Source: Streptomyces achromogenes (GTDB lineage Bacteria > Actinomycetota > Actinomycetes > Streptomycetales > Streptomycetaceae). From it: a stretch of DNA of 64,000 bases. The notes under the pieces were generated by a model. The model was not told the DNA's origin, made no database searches, and saw only the letters and a program-made list of their open reading frames with translations. Positions 43,943 through 53,037 of the stretch are shown here, one piece after another. The DNA lies in the NCBI RefSeq assembly GCF_030816715.1, contig NZ_JAUSYH010000001.1:930001-994000 (forward strand), given 5' to 3'. The position numbers were made by a program, and so were the translations under genes. Within the stretch, counting starts at the first letter, position 1. Each line of letters starts with the position of its first letter.

Positions 43943-44831
43943 CCGCACCGAAGCCGTGCCCTCCTCGCTGCCCGCCCCCCGCCCTCACGCGATACGCCGG
44001 GTCAAGCGCGCCGTGCGCGCCCCTCTCAAGCACTGCCTGTTGGCCCTCTGCGCCCTCACGATGCTCTACCCCGTCCTGTGGATGTTGGTCAGCTCGCTGC
44101 GTCCCAACAGTCAGATCTTCCGCAGCGCGGGACTCGCCCTGACGCACCCGCGCTTCGAGAACTACAGCAACGGCTGGAACGCCTTCTCCCAACCGTTCAG
44201 TCACTACCTGATCAACTCGGCGATCGTCGTCACCGGCGCGATCCTCGGGAACCTCCTCGCCTGCTCCCTGGCCGCGTACGCGTTCGCCAGACTGGAATTC
44301 CGGGCGAAGCGCGTGTTGTTCGCCATCATGCTCGTCACCATCATGCTGCCGATCCACGTGATCATCGTGCCCCAGTACGTCCTCTACTCGGAGCTCGGCT
44401 GGGTCAACACGTTCCTGCCCCTGATCGTGCCGAAGTTCCTGGCGACCGACGCCTTCTTCATCTTCCTCATGGTGCAGTTCATCCGCGGCATCCCGCGCGA
44501 GATCGACGAGGCGGCGCGGATCGACGGCGCCGGGCACGCGCGGATCTTCTTCCACGTCATCCTGCCGCTGATGGTCCCGGCGCTGGCGACCACCGCGATC
44601 TTCACCTTCATCTGGACCTGGAACGACTTCTACACCCAGCTCATTTACCTGACCGACCCGGACATGTACACCACTCCTCTCGCGCTGCGCACCTTCGTGG
44701 ACCAGCAGAGCGCGACGGACTGGGGCTCGGTGTTCGCCATGAGTGTCGTGTCGCTCGTTCCCGTCTTCCTCGTCTTCCTCGCAGGGCAGCGCTTCCTGCT
44801 GCGAGGCATCGCGACCACCGGCGGCAAGTAA
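43935..44831 (+). CDS. Sugar ABC transporter permease (MalG-like)
   Basis: The 298-residue membrane protein has about six helices, the EAA loop DEAARIDGAGHARIFFHVIL and a family C-terminus (AGQRFLLRGIATTGGK). It is coupled to the preceding permease by an 8-bp overlap. Together they form the channel for the sugar captured by the lipoprotein encoded 102 bp downstream. Confidence 0.93.
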   Translation: MTDRTEAVPSSLPAPRPHAIRRVKRAVRAPLKHCLLALCALTMLYPVLWMLVSSLRPNSQIFRSAGLALTHPRFENYSNGWNAFSQPFSHYLINSAIVVTGAILGNLLACSLAAYAFARLEFRAKRVLFAIMLVTIMLPIHVIIVPQYVLYSELGWVNTFLPLIVPKFLATDAFFIFLMVQFIRGIPREIDEAARIDGAGHARIFFHVILPLMVPALATTAIFTFIWTWNDFYTQLIYLTDPDMYTTPLALRTFVDQQSATDWGSVFAMSVVSLVPVFLVFLAGQRFLLRGIATTGGK

Positions 44832-44933
44832 CCGCGGGGGCTACTGCCGGACACGCGGAGGCGACCGAGCCATGACCGCTCGGGAGCACCGCAGTCACCG
44901 ATCCGACCCACTCATCAGCCACAGGAGAACCAC

Positions 44934-46238
44934 ATGAACCCCAGCCCCTTCAGACGCGTCGCGATCGGGGCGGTCGCCTCACTCTCGCTCGTACTGACCG
45001 CCTGCTCCGGCGGCAGCACCGGAAGCGCTCCCGAGCTCGGCGACAAGCCGGTCACCATCCGCGCCACCTGGTGGGGTGCGGACACCCGCGCCCAGCTCAC
45101 CGACCAGGTCATCAAGGCGTTCGAGAAGAAGTACCCCAACATCACGGTCAAGGGCCAGTACAAGGACTGGAACGGCTACTGGGACGCGCTCGCCACGACG
45201 ACCGCTGCCAAGGACTCCCCCGACGTCGTCCAGATGGACGAGCTGTATCTCGCCTCGTACGCCGACCGCGGGGCGCTGTACGACCTCGGCAAGGCCAAGA
45301 AGATCCTCAGCACCTCGCAGTTCGACGACCAGGCCCTGGCCACCGGACAGATCGACGGAACGCAGTACGCCCTTCCCGTCGGCGTCGGCGTCATGTCCAT
45401 CCTCGTGAACACCGACATGTTCACGAAGTACGGCGTGAAGGTTCCCGACGACAAGACCTGGACGTGGGACGACTACGCCAAGACCGCCAAGGAGCTGACG
45501 GACAAGAGCGGCGGCAAGATCCATGGCGCGGCCGGCGCGCCCGGCTTCTCCGCAGGCGACGTCAAGTACTGGGCTCGTCAGCACGGTGAGAACCTCTTCG
45601 ACAAGGACGGCAACGTCTCCCTGAAGCCCGGGACGCTCGCCGGCATGTGGAAGTACGGTCTGAACCTGCTCTCCTCCGGGGCCAGCGTCAATACGTCGAC
45701 GATGGTCGAGGACCTGACCGCCGGTGTGACCGCCGGCAGCTTCGCCACCGGCAAGGCGGCCATGATGGGGGCCTACAACACCCAGATCACCGCGATCCAG
45801 CAGGCCGCGGGCGCCCATGTGCAACTGCTGCAGATGCCTCGTGTCGGCGACACCAAGGCGAACTTCTTCAAGCCCTCCATGTACTGGGCGGTCTCGAGCC
45901 AGAGCGCGCACCCGGCCGAGGCGGCCGCGTTCGTCAACTTCATGCTCAACGACCCCAAGGCCGCCGACATCCTCAAGACGGAGCGCGGAATCCCCGCCAA
46001 CAAGGAGATGCTCAAGCACCTCCAGCCGACTCTGGGCGGGACCGACAAGGCGGCGGCCGACTACATGAACGCCGTGACCCCGGGTGAGTCGCCGGTCGTG
46101 ACCCCCAACGGCGGAAGCGGCATCGAACCGGAGCTGCAGCGCTACAGCCAGGAGGTCTACTTCAAGAAGACCTCGCCCGAAGCCGCCGCGAAGGCCTTCA
46201 TCAAGGAGCTTCAGGGCGAGATCGACGCGGCCAAGTGA
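44934..46238 (+). CDS. Sugar ABC transporter substrate-binding lipoprotein
   Basis: The 434-residue protein has a lipoprotein signal with lipobox LTAC (Cys24) followed by a Gly/Ser linker and a family 1 extracellular solute-binding fold (TIRATWWGADTRAQLTDQVI). Unusually for this class it is encoded after the two permeases. A stable hairpin (46246-46278) follows its stop, as is common for highly expressed binding proteins. By context the ligand is a plant-glycan oligosaccharide; the operator data hint at galacto-oligosaccharide. Confidence 0.92.
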   Translation: MNPSPFRRVAIGAVASLSLVLTACSGGSTGSAPELGDKPVTIRATWWGADTRAQLTDQVIKAFEKKYPNITVKGQYKDWNGYWDALATTTAAKDSPDVVQMDELYLASYADRGALYDLGKAKKILSTSQFDDQALATGQIDGTQYALPVGVGVMSILVNTDMFTKYGVKVPDDKTWTWDDYAKTAKELTDKSGGKIHGAAGAPGFSAGDVKYWARQHGENLFDKDGNVSLKPGTLAGMWKYGLNLLSSGASVNTSTMVEDLTAGVTAGSFATGKAAMMGAYNTQITAIQQAAGAHVQLLQMPRVGDTKANFFKPSMYWAVSSQSAHPAEAAAFVNFMLNDPKAADILKTERGIPANKEMLKHLQPTLGGTDKAAADYMNAVTPGESPVVTPNGGSGIEPELQRYSQEVYFKKTSPEAAAKAFIKELQGEIDAAK

Positions 46239-46245
46239 CCTCCCT

Positions 46246-46278
46246 CCGGGGGCCGTCGCCGCTGCCCACGGCCCCCGG
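46246..46278 (+). terminator. Intercistronic hairpin after the binding-protein gene
   Basis: A perfect 11-bp inverted repeat CCGGGGGCCGT/ACGGCCCCCGG with an 11-base loop starts 7 bases after the stop. It probably attenuates read-through and protects the 3' end of the binding-protein message rather than ending the operon. Confidence 0.55.
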
Positions 46279-46324
46279 TAGCCCCACGAGAAGTGGGTCA
46301 GGAACCAAGAGAGAGAAACCACTC

Positions 46325-47440
46325 ATGCCCAGCCCCCGGCCGCCGTACCGCGTGGCCATCATCGGCACCGGCGGTATCGCCCACGCTCATGCCGAAGCCC
46401 TCACCGAACTCTCCGAACGTGCCCGGCTGGTCGCCGTCGCCGACCTCGACCCGAGCCGTGCCGCCGCGTTCGCCGAGCGATTCTCCGTGCCGCACGTCTT
46501 CGACGACCCGCAGGCTCTGCTGGAGCGCGAAGACCTCGATCTCGTACACATCTGTACACCTCCGCAGACCCACGTACCGCTGGCGTCCATGGTGATGCGG
46601 GCCGGCGTCACCGCCTTGGTGGAGAAGCCGACGGCACTGAGCCTGCGCGAGATGGACCAACTGGCCACGGTGCAGGAGCAGACCGGCTCCAAGGTCCTGA
46701 CCGTCTTCCAGCACCGCTACGGCCCGGCGGCGGTACGCCTGCGCCGGCTGGCCCGCTCCGGCGCACTGGGCCGGCCGCTGGTCGCCACCTGCGAGACACT
46801 CTGGTACCGGCCCGACGCGTACTTCGAGGTGCCGTGGCGGGGACGCTGGGACGTCGAGGGCGGCGGCCCCACGATGGGACACGGCATCCACCAGTTCGAC
46901 CTCATGCTGTCGGTCCTCGGGCCCTGGTCCCAGATCGCTGCACTCGCCGAGCGCCAGGCCCGGCCCACGGACACCGAGGACGTCTCGATCGCCGCCGTCC
47001 GGTTCGACAGCGGAGCCCTCGCCACGGTGGTCAACTCGCTGCTGTCCCCCCGCGAGACCTCGCGCCTGCGCTTCGACTTCGAATACGCCACGGTCGAACT
47101 CGAGCACCTCTACGGCTACCGCGAGGAACACTGGCGGTTCACCCCGGCCCCCGGCCACGAGGGTCTCTCGGAGCTCTGGGCCAACGGCGCCGAGCCGGAC
47201 GTCACGAGCGGCCACAGGCTACAGATCGAAGCCGTGTTCGACGCCTGGGAGGCCGGACAGGAACCCGGCGTCTGTCTGCAAGAGGCGCGCCGCACGCTGG
47301 AGTTCGCGGCGGCGACGTACGCCTCCGCCTTCCGCGGTGTCCGCGTCGCCGCGGGCGAACTGACCGACGACGACCCGTTCGCGCTCAGCATGGACGGCGG
47401 CGCCGTGCCGTGGGAACGGGTCAAGGAGGCCCTCGTATGA
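46325..47440 (+). CDS. Gfo/Idh/MocA-family NAD(P)-dependent oxidoreductase
   Basis: The 371-residue protein has an N-terminal Rossmann domain (VAIIGTGGIAHAHAEALTEL), the conserved EKPTA lysine motif (ALVEKPTALS) and the C-terminal alpha/beta domain with substrate-binding histidines (GGGPTMGHGIHQFDL). Members oxidise or reduce sugars, inositols and uronic acids in the cytosol. It is coupled to the DUF6807 gene by an ATGA overlap, indicating action on the same imported sugar. Confidence 0.9.
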   Translation: MPSPRPPYRVAIIGTGGIAHAHAEALTELSERARLVAVADLDPSRAAAFAERFSVPHVFDDPQALLEREDLDLVHICTPPQTHVPLASMVMRAGVTALVEKPTALSLREMDQLATVQEQTGSKVLTVFQHRYGPAAVRLRRLARSGALGRPLVATCETLWYRPDAYFEVPWRGRWDVEGGGPTMGHGIHQFDLMLSVLGPWSQIAALAERQARPTDTEDVSIAAVRFDSGALATVVNSLLSPRETSRLRFDFEYATVELEHLYGYREEHWRFTPAPGHEGLSELWANGAEPDVTSGHRLQIEAVFDAWEAGQEPGVCLQEARRTLEFAAATYASAFRGVRVAAGELTDDDPFALSMDGGAVPWERVKEALV

Positions 47441-48399
47441 ACGCTCTTGAGATCCGCCACGACCTGGGCGCCTCGGTCACGGTCCGCGACGGCGGCACCG
47501 AGCTGTTCCGCTACGTGTACCAGCCGGACACCGTCCAACTGGAATCGCCCAAACCCTACATCCACCCCCTGCGCACCCGGGCCGGCAAGGTGGTCAGCCT
47601 GTTCCGTCCCCACGACCACGTGTGGCACAAGGGCATCGCGTGGTCCCTGCCTCACGTGGGCGAGGAGAACTTCTGGGGCGGACCCACGTACATCCACGGA
47701 CGCTTCTACGTCCAGTTGCAGAACAACGGAACCCAGGCCCACCGCCGGGTCGTCGACCTGGACAGGGCCGACGGAACGGCGACGTTCGCCCACGACCTGG
47801 ACTGGACCACCCAATCCGGCGCGCTGTTCTTCACCGAGCGCAGGACGCTGCGGGCGAGCCTGGTCTCCCCGCACGCCTGGGTGCTGACGTTCGAGACGCA
47901 GATGACCAACGTCTCCGGAACGGACGTCGCCATGGGGTCCCCGACCACCAAGGGGCGGGAGAACGCCGGCTACGGCGGCCTGTTCTGGCGGGGCCCTCGG
48001 TCGTTCACCGGCGGACAGTTCGTGACCGAGGAAGGCCTGGGCGGCGACGAGGTCCGCGGGCGGCGCATGGAGTGGATGGGCTTCGCGGGCCACCACGACG
48101 AGACGGACGCTCAGTCGCTCGTGCTCATGGTCGACGACGCGGCCAACCCGAGTCACCCGCCGCAGTGGTTCGCCCGGACCGAGGAGTTCGCCTGCCTCAA
48201 CCCGGCACCGTTCTTCAGCGAGGAGCTGACCGTCGAGGACGGCGCGACCGTGCGGTTCCGTTACGGCGTCGGGATCGCCGATGCCGACGCGAACGCGGCT
48301 CCCGCACTCGCCGACGCGGTACGCCGGGTGCTCACCCGGTCGGACACGCCGTCCGCACGCGGCGCGGAATCCGCTGCAGGGCGCTTCGCGACGGAGTGA
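47437..48399 (+). CDS. DUF6807 (PmoA-family) protein
   Basis: The 320-residue protein has the family landmarks RPHDHVWHKGIAWSLPHVGE, YGGLFWRGPRSFTGG and MEWMGFAGHHD. No signal peptide is seen. The family is widespread beside Gfo/Idh/MocA dehydrogenases in sugar loci, but its reaction is not established to my knowledge. The histidine-rich motif HDHVWHKG suggests a metal or sugar-binding enzyme. Last gene of the importer operon, followed by a strong terminator. Confidence 0.8.
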   Translation: MNALEIRHDLGASVTVRDGGTELFRYVYQPDTVQLESPKPYIHPLRTRAGKVVSLFRPHDHVWHKGIAWSLPHVGEENFWGGPTYIHGRFYVQLQNNGTQAHRRVVDLDRADGTATFAHDLDWTTQSGALFFTERRTLRASLVSPHAWVLTFETQMTNVSGTDVAMGSPTTKGRENAGYGGLFWRGPRSFTGGQFVTEEGLGGDEVRGRRMEWMGFAGHHDETDAQSLVLMVDDAANPSHPPQWFARTEEFACLNPAPFFSEELTVEDGATVRFRYGVGIADADANAAPALADAVRRVLTRSDTPSARGAESAAGRFATE

Positions 48400-48426
48400 T
48401 CCGACCTGCTCGCTGTGCAACCCTCC

Positions 48427-48461
48427 GGCGTGCACTCCCCGCTCACCAGGGAGTGCACGCC
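48427..48461 (+). terminator. Terminator of the importer/dehydrogenase operon
   Basis: A perfect 13-bp inverted repeat GGCGTGCACTCCC/GGGAGTGCACGCC with a 9-base loop lies 27 bases after the DUF6807 stop. The rest of 48462-48683 shows no gene. Confidence 0.7.
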
Positions 48462-48683
48462 TTCTGCGCCACCCCGGCTGCTGCGATCGCCGTGGACGCA
48501 GTGTCTGCGAATGGCGGCGAGGAAGTACCGGACACGTACGAGCACGATGGCGGACCAGCTGCGCTGGTTCCTGCACGAAATCGACCCGGGCACTGCCAGG
48601 CGCCTTCGCCTGCGCGCGGAGATCCCGCCCGGTGGAGCAATCCCGGCGGAGCCGCACCCGGTGATTCCACAACCGTTACAGTG

Positions 48684-49685
48684 ATGTGGACCCTGTCCAC
48701 CGCGTCGGAGCCGACCTTGCCGAACCTGTCCCAACTCGAGGAGATCTTCTCCGACGAGGGTGACGGCGCCGTCGGCCCCGTACGATCGCCAGGCTGGCAG
48801 AGCAACGTATCGCCGCAGGGACTCGCGGTGACATTGATCGCCGACTACACGTTCCCCGTCCGGGCGTGGTTGCCGTCGGCGGCGATCGTGGCACTGCTCG
48901 GCGAGTTCCAGGTGACCGCGGGCGCCGCCCGTACGACGATCAGCAGGCTGATGCGCCGTGGGGTGCTGGAGGGCAGCCGGCAGGGGCGCTACAGCTCCTA
49001 CCGGCTGACGTCGCGGGCTGCCGTCGATCTGTGGAGCGGCGCCAGCTCGATCGCCACCTTCACCACCCAGCCCGACTCATGGGACGGCCGGTGGACACTG
49101 ATCGCCTTCTCCGTCCCGGAGCAGGAAAGCACGCGGCGGCGCGCGTTGCGCACCGCGCTGCGCTGGCGCGGATTCGCGCCGCTGTACGACGCGCTCTGGG
49201 TGTCGCCGCACCCCCTGACCCCCAAGGGGCGGATCGAGGTGGCCGACCTGGCGCGGGGAGCGGTGACCGTGTTCCGCGCGCGGCAGGAGGAACTGGACAC
49301 GGAGGTCGACCGCAACCCGGTCGGGGCGTGGGATCTGACCGGCATCGCCGAGCACTACCAGGCCTTCATCAGCCGTTGGAGCGGCTTGCTTCCGCACATC
49401 GGCGCCGACGGCGTCATCGGTGCCGACGCGGTGCGCGCCCGGACCGAGGTCATGCACGCCTACCGGCACTTCCCCATCCTGGACCCGTTGCTCCCCATCG
49501 GACTGCTGCCGCCCGACTGGCCCCGGTCGCGGGCGCGGGAAGTCTGCGTCGCGGTGTACGACGGACTGCTCCAGCCGGCCCAGGACCATGTCCGCTCCGT
49601 AGTGACCCGATTCGCGCAGGGGCCGCACCCCGACATCAGGGCCCATACGATCGCCGGCATGAGTGCGGGCATCGGCCACGGCTGA
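48684..49685 (+). CDS. PaaX-family transcriptional regulator
   Basis: The ~333-residue protein matches the PaaX layout. The N-terminal winged helix is at about 60-115 (PSAAIVALLGEFQVTAGAAR and then TTISRLMRRGVLEGSRQGRY), followed by the central PaaX domain (WTLIAFSVPEQESTRRRALR) and a C-terminal domain (IGLLPPDWPRSRAREV). PaaX itself represses phenylacetate genes; relatives regulate other carbon genes. The ATG at 48684 or the GTG at 48681 may start it; both lack a good ribosome site. TCCACA, 13 bases, TGTGGA spans the start (48666-48690) and could be an autoregulatory site. No phenylacetate gene is nearby. Confidence 0.85.
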   Translation: MWTLSTASEPTLPNLSQLEEIFSDEGDGAVGPVRSPGWQSNVSPQGLAVTLIADYTFPVRAWLPSAAIVALLGEFQVTAGAARTTISRLMRRGVLEGSRQGRYSSYRLTSRAAVDLWSGASSIATFTTQPDSWDGRWTLIAFSVPEQESTRRRALRTALRWRGFAPLYDALWVSPHPLTPKGRIEVADLARGAVTVFRARQEELDTEVDRNPVGAWDLTGIAEHYQAFISRWSGLLPHIGADGVIGADAVRARTEVMHAYRHFPILDPLLPIGLLPPDWPRSRAREVCVAVYDGLLQPAQDHVRSVVTRFAQGPHPDIRAHTIAGMSAGIGHG

Positions 49686-49797
49686 CGGCGGGTCGCCGCG
49701 AGTGTGATCGGGTGGCCTTCGAGGACGTCCCACCGTGCCCCCTGCGCCCGCGATCTGTCGAATGCGCGTCGAAGACAACAGAATTGGGCGCCAATGA

Positions 49798-49857
49798 TTG
49801 ACAGATCGGCACCCGATCGGGAATGTACCTGTTGCAGGACATGTGGGAACGCTCCCA
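49798..49857 (+). promoter_or_regulatory. Promoter with CebR-type operator, followed by no intact near gene
   Basis: TTGACA (49798-49803), 17 bases, GAATGT (49821-49826) is followed by TGGGAACGCTCCCA (49844-49857), the CebR palindrome with one change. A ribosome-like AAGGAG follows about 20 bases later, but no open frame of gene length starts there. The first intact gene begins at 50214. The region 49858-50213 holds a C10 run (50189-50198) and perhaps the relic of a lost secreted enzyme. Confidence 0.55.
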
Positions 49858-50213
49858 GAGGTGCAGCGCACGACGAGTGGAAGGAGAGGCACCCCTGCGC
49901 CGCTTCCGCAGAATCAACACCTCCCCCTCCCATGGGCGGGCAGGTGGGCGGGAAGGGCTGCTCCCTCAATGAGCCACGGTAGGGCCGGTGTTCAGCGGCT
50001 CTCCGCGTCCCTGCCGGCAAGACCACACCACGCCGACGACCACCACGGGCTGGACCGGAACGTTCTCCGCCGTGCGTGATTCGCCGACCTGACCACCCCC
50101 ACGACCCCTCCCCCACCACCTGGGTCAGTCCCACCGCCGCGGCATCACCGACGCCTCTTCCCGGCACCTGACCGAGCAGCGCTCCGCACCCCCCCCCCAC
50201 ACCAGGAGTCTTC

Positions 50214-51098
50214 ATGACCATGCGACGGCGTAGTTTCCTGACCCTGAGCGCGGCCGGAGCAGCGGGCGTAGGCATGTCCCTGCTCGGCACGGGCCAGGCA
50301 GGCGCCACCGCGCGGGCGGGAGCTCCGACCCAGCGGTTCGCGGTCGGTGTGCGCCCGTACGCCTGGAGCCGCGGCGGCCGCCGGTGGACCACCTACGTCT
50401 ACTACCCCGCCGTCGGCGCCCCAGGCGGCTCCCCGGTCACCAACGCCCCCGTCGCCCAAGGCGTCTTCCCGGTCTGCGAGTTCATGCACGGCTTCAGCAG
50501 CAGCCCGCAGAACTCCCTGGCGATCATCCGCCCCCTGGCCGAGGCCGGCTTCATCGTCCCCGCCCCCCACTTCGCCGACCTCAGCGGCCAGGACGTCTAC
50601 AACGGCAACCAGTCCAAGGACGTCTCCGAGGTCATCACCCGGACCCTCGCCCTCAACACCGCCGGCGACCCGCTGGCCGGCCACATCAACACCGCGGTCG
50701 GCGTCGGCGTCTCCGGCCACTCGATGGGCGGCATGACCACCCACGGCCTGCTCACGGCCTGGCCGGACACACGGATCACCGCCGCGATCCCCATGTCCTG
50801 CGTGGACATGGGCAACCCGAGCCCGGCGGTCCGCGCCAAGGTCCTGTTCACGCATGGCGACCGGGACGGCACGTGCCCGATCTCCTCCGCCCGCCAGGCG
50901 TACCGCGAACTGCCCGCCGCCAAGGCCTTCCTCACCTTCCGCGGCGCCGGCCACAGCAACTACTTCGGCGACTCCCGCACCGTCAACACCTTCGTGGACT
51001 GGATGCGGTGGAGTCTGTACGGCGACACCGCGGCCCGCGACCGCCTTCGCGCCGACGCCACCTCCCGTACGACCACCTGGGAATCCGCCCTGAGTTGA
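50214..51098 (+). CDS. Secreted alpha/beta hydrolase (cutinase/PET-hydrolase-like fold)
   Basis: The 294-residue protein has a twin-arginine signal (MTMRRRSFLTLSAAGAAG) and a dienelactone-hydrolase/lipase-type fold. Ser170 sits in the elbow VSGHSMGGMT, a likely acid residue in FTHGDRDGTCP and the catalytic His in FRGAGHSNYF. It resembles actinomycete polyester/cutinase-type hydrolases, though the canonical residues after the elbow differ. An AGGAG site precedes the ATG. In this locus it may remove ester groups from cell-wall polymers or attack cutin. The specific substrate is unproven. Confidence 0.8.
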   Translation: MTMRRRSFLTLSAAGAAGVGMSLLGTGQAGATARAGAPTQRFAVGVRPYAWSRGGRRWTTYVYYPAVGAPGGSPVTNAPVAQGVFPVCEFMHGFSSSPQNSLAIIRPLAEAGFIVPAPHFADLSGQDVYNGNQSKDVSEVITRTLALNTAGDPLAGHINTAVGVGVSGHSMGGMTTHGLLTAWPDTRITAAIPMSCVDMGNPSPAVRAKVLFTHGDRDGTCPISSARQAYRELPAAKAFLTFRGAGHSNYFGDSRTVNTFVDWMRWSLYGDTAARDRLRADATSRTTTWESALS

Positions 51099-51359
51099 GG
51101 AACAGCCACGCAAGGCCCGGGTGGGCGCGTCTGCCGTGATCGCCGCGCATCCGGGCCGTGCAGGGTGGGCGGGCCGGGCAGTGCAGGGTGGCCTCCCAAC
51201 GACGCCCGCGAGGTCGGCCGCCGCGCCATCGACCGTGTTCGTTTCCAGGCCGGCGTGGACACCACCGCCCGAACAACGGACCGCTCCGGCCGCTCCCACT
51301 CGTACCGATAGATCCACCTGGGGGCCCCACACCCTCAAGAACGCAAGAGAGGAAAGCTC

Positions 51360-52598
51360 ATGGTTTCACTAGCAGGGAAGGTCAGAGTAATTTTCCTTTC
51401 CGTCCTGTTGGCAGTTGCCGCATCTGTGTACGGCGCCGCGCATCAGGCATCGGCCGATAGCGTGGCACAGTCAAGCGCTTCGCAGATCGTGGCCGACATG
51501 GGCGCGGGATGGAATCTGGGGAACCAACTCGAAGCCACCGCCAACGGATACCCCAGCGAAACAGCGTGGGGCCAGCCGACGGTCACGCAGGCCCTCATCG
51601 ACAAAGTGAGGGCGGCAGGGTTCAAGACGATCCGGATCCCGGTCTCCTACCTGGGATACATAGGGTCCGGTCCGAACTACACGATCAACGCCTCCTGGCT
51701 GAACAGAGTCCAGGAAGTCGTCAACTACGCCTACAACAGGGGCCTGCATGTGCTGATCAACATGCACGGCGACGGCTACAAGAGCGTCAACGGCTCCTGG
51801 CTGATCTGCGATTCACCCTCCCAGACGACGATCAAGGCCAAGTACGAGAAAGCTTGGCAGCAGATCGCGAACAGGTTCAAGAACTACGACCAGCGCCTGA
51901 TCCTGGAGTCCATGAACGAAGAGTTCGACGGGCAGTACGGCCGCCCGACCCAACCGTGCTACTCAAACATCAACAGCTACAACCAGATCTTCGTGGACAC
52001 CGTCCGGAAAACGGGCGGAAACAACAGTTCCAGGTGGCTGCTCGTAGCCGGATGGAACACGAACATCGATTACACCGCCGGGAACTACGGCTTCGCCCTT
52101 CCGTCCGACCAGTACCGCTCCCCCTCTGTTCCCGCAAATGAGCGGCGGATCATGATCTCCGTTCATCACTACAGCCCGTGGGACTTCGCCGGAGAGGAGA
52201 GCGGCACCATCACGCAATGGGGACGGGCGGCGACCAACCCGTCGAGGAAGTCGACCTGGGGACAGGAGGACTATCTGGACGCGCAGCTCAAGACCATGCG
52301 CGACGTGTTCGTCACCAAGGGGTACCCGGTGGTGGTGGGCGAATACGGCTCCATCGACAAGTCATCGTTCGATTCGTCGAACAACAGGTATCGTGCGGAC
52401 TTCGCACGTGCCGTCGCGGCCACCGCCAAGAAATACGGAGCGGCCACCGTCTACTGGGACAACGGTGCAACCGGTCGGTACGGGTTCGGGCTCTTCGACC
52501 GGCGCTCCCTCACGGTCACCCAGCAGGGCATCATCAACGCCATCATGACCGGTGTCAGCGGCAGTGTCGCCGGCTCCGGCCTTCCGTCCGGCACATAG
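51360..52598 (+). CDS. Secreted GH5-family glycoside hydrolase (endoglucanase/mannanase/xyloglucanase type)
   Basis: The 412-residue enzyme has a Sec signal (about 1-32) and a single GH5 TIM barrel starting MGAGWNLGNQLEA. Catalytic residues are acid/base Glu187 in LESMNEEFD and nucleophile Glu328 in VVVGEYGSID; conserved HH is at 269-270 (ISVHHYSPWDF). It has no carbohydrate-binding module. The gene is visibly less GC-rich than its neighbours, with more AT-ending codons, which suggests later acquisition. A GAGAGGAAA site precedes the ATG. Subfamily, and so substrate, needs comparison. Confidence 0.9.
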   Translation: MVSLAGKVRVIFLSVLLAVAASVYGAAHQASADSVAQSSASQIVADMGAGWNLGNQLEATANGYPSETAWGQPTVTQALIDKVRAAGFKTIRIPVSYLGYIGSGPNYTINASWLNRVQEVVNYAYNRGLHVLINMHGDGYKSVNGSWLICDSPSQTTIKAKYEKAWQQIANRFKNYDQRLILESMNEEFDGQYGRPTQPCYSNINSYNQIFVDTVRKTGGNNSSRWLLVAGWNTNIDYTAGNYGFALPSDQYRSPSVPANERRIMISVHHYSPWDFAGEESGTITQWGRAATNPSRKSTWGQEDYLDAQLKTMRDVFVTKGYPVVVGEYGSIDKSSFDSSNNRYRADFARAVAATAKKYGAATVYWDNGATGRYGFGLFDRRSLTVTQQGIINAIMTGVSGSVAGSGLPSGT

Positions 52599-52645
52599 CA
52601 GGACCCGAGTCCCGGCGACCGGTACACACCTCTCCCTACCTCGTG

Positions 52646-52705
52646 GGCGCGCAGTTGGACCGGGTGGCGACGCCACACGGTGTGCGATCTCGTCAACTGC
52701 GCGCC
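52646..52705. terminator. Nested inverted repeat after the GH5 gene
   Basis: GGCGCGCAGTTG (52646-52657) pairs perfectly with CAACTGCGCGCC (52694-52705). The loop contains a second hairpin GTGGCG-A-CGCCAC (52664-52676). It begins 47 bases after the GH5 stop. It may be a terminator or the edge of a past insertion. Confidence 0.4.
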
Positions 52706-52764
52706 GACCAGCCGGACAGCGCTGCTCCGCATCCGGGAGCACGTTTGACCGACGGTGGACAGCG

Positions 52765-53037
52765 ATGTCTCCACATGGAGCGACCGACGACGAGGTGTCT
52801 CTCAGAGCCCGGCTCAATCCCGAGGACGTCGGCCTGCCCTCCTCCGAGCGGCGGCGGGTACCCGGCCTGCGGCGCGAGGACCTGGCGCAGCTGGCGGGAG
52901 TGCCATACGCGTACTGCGCACGCGCGGAACAGGGCCGGGGCGAAACCAGGTGCGGACGTGGTGTTGAGCGCCTCACCGGCCCGACCGGCCGGACCTGCGC
53001 GAGGTGGGCTGTCGGCTACGCGGCAGGGTTTCCCTGA
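52765..53037 (+). pseudogene. Fragment of an XRE/MmyB-like regulator gene
   Basis: The frame reads LRARLNPEDVGLPSSERRRV, then GLRREDLAQLAGVPYAYCAR and AEQGRG, the conserved N-terminal helix-turn-helix of streptomycete MmyB-like regulators (normally about 280 residues). After that the match decays; a trace of the following helix appears in another frame (DVVLSASPARPAG). The ligand-binding domain is missing. No ribosome site or promoter is evident. Confidence 0.65.

Noticed and set aside
52646..52705. Inverted repeat considered as the end of an insertion sequence
   Set aside because: There is no transposase fragment and no target-site duplication. A terminator is the simpler reading.
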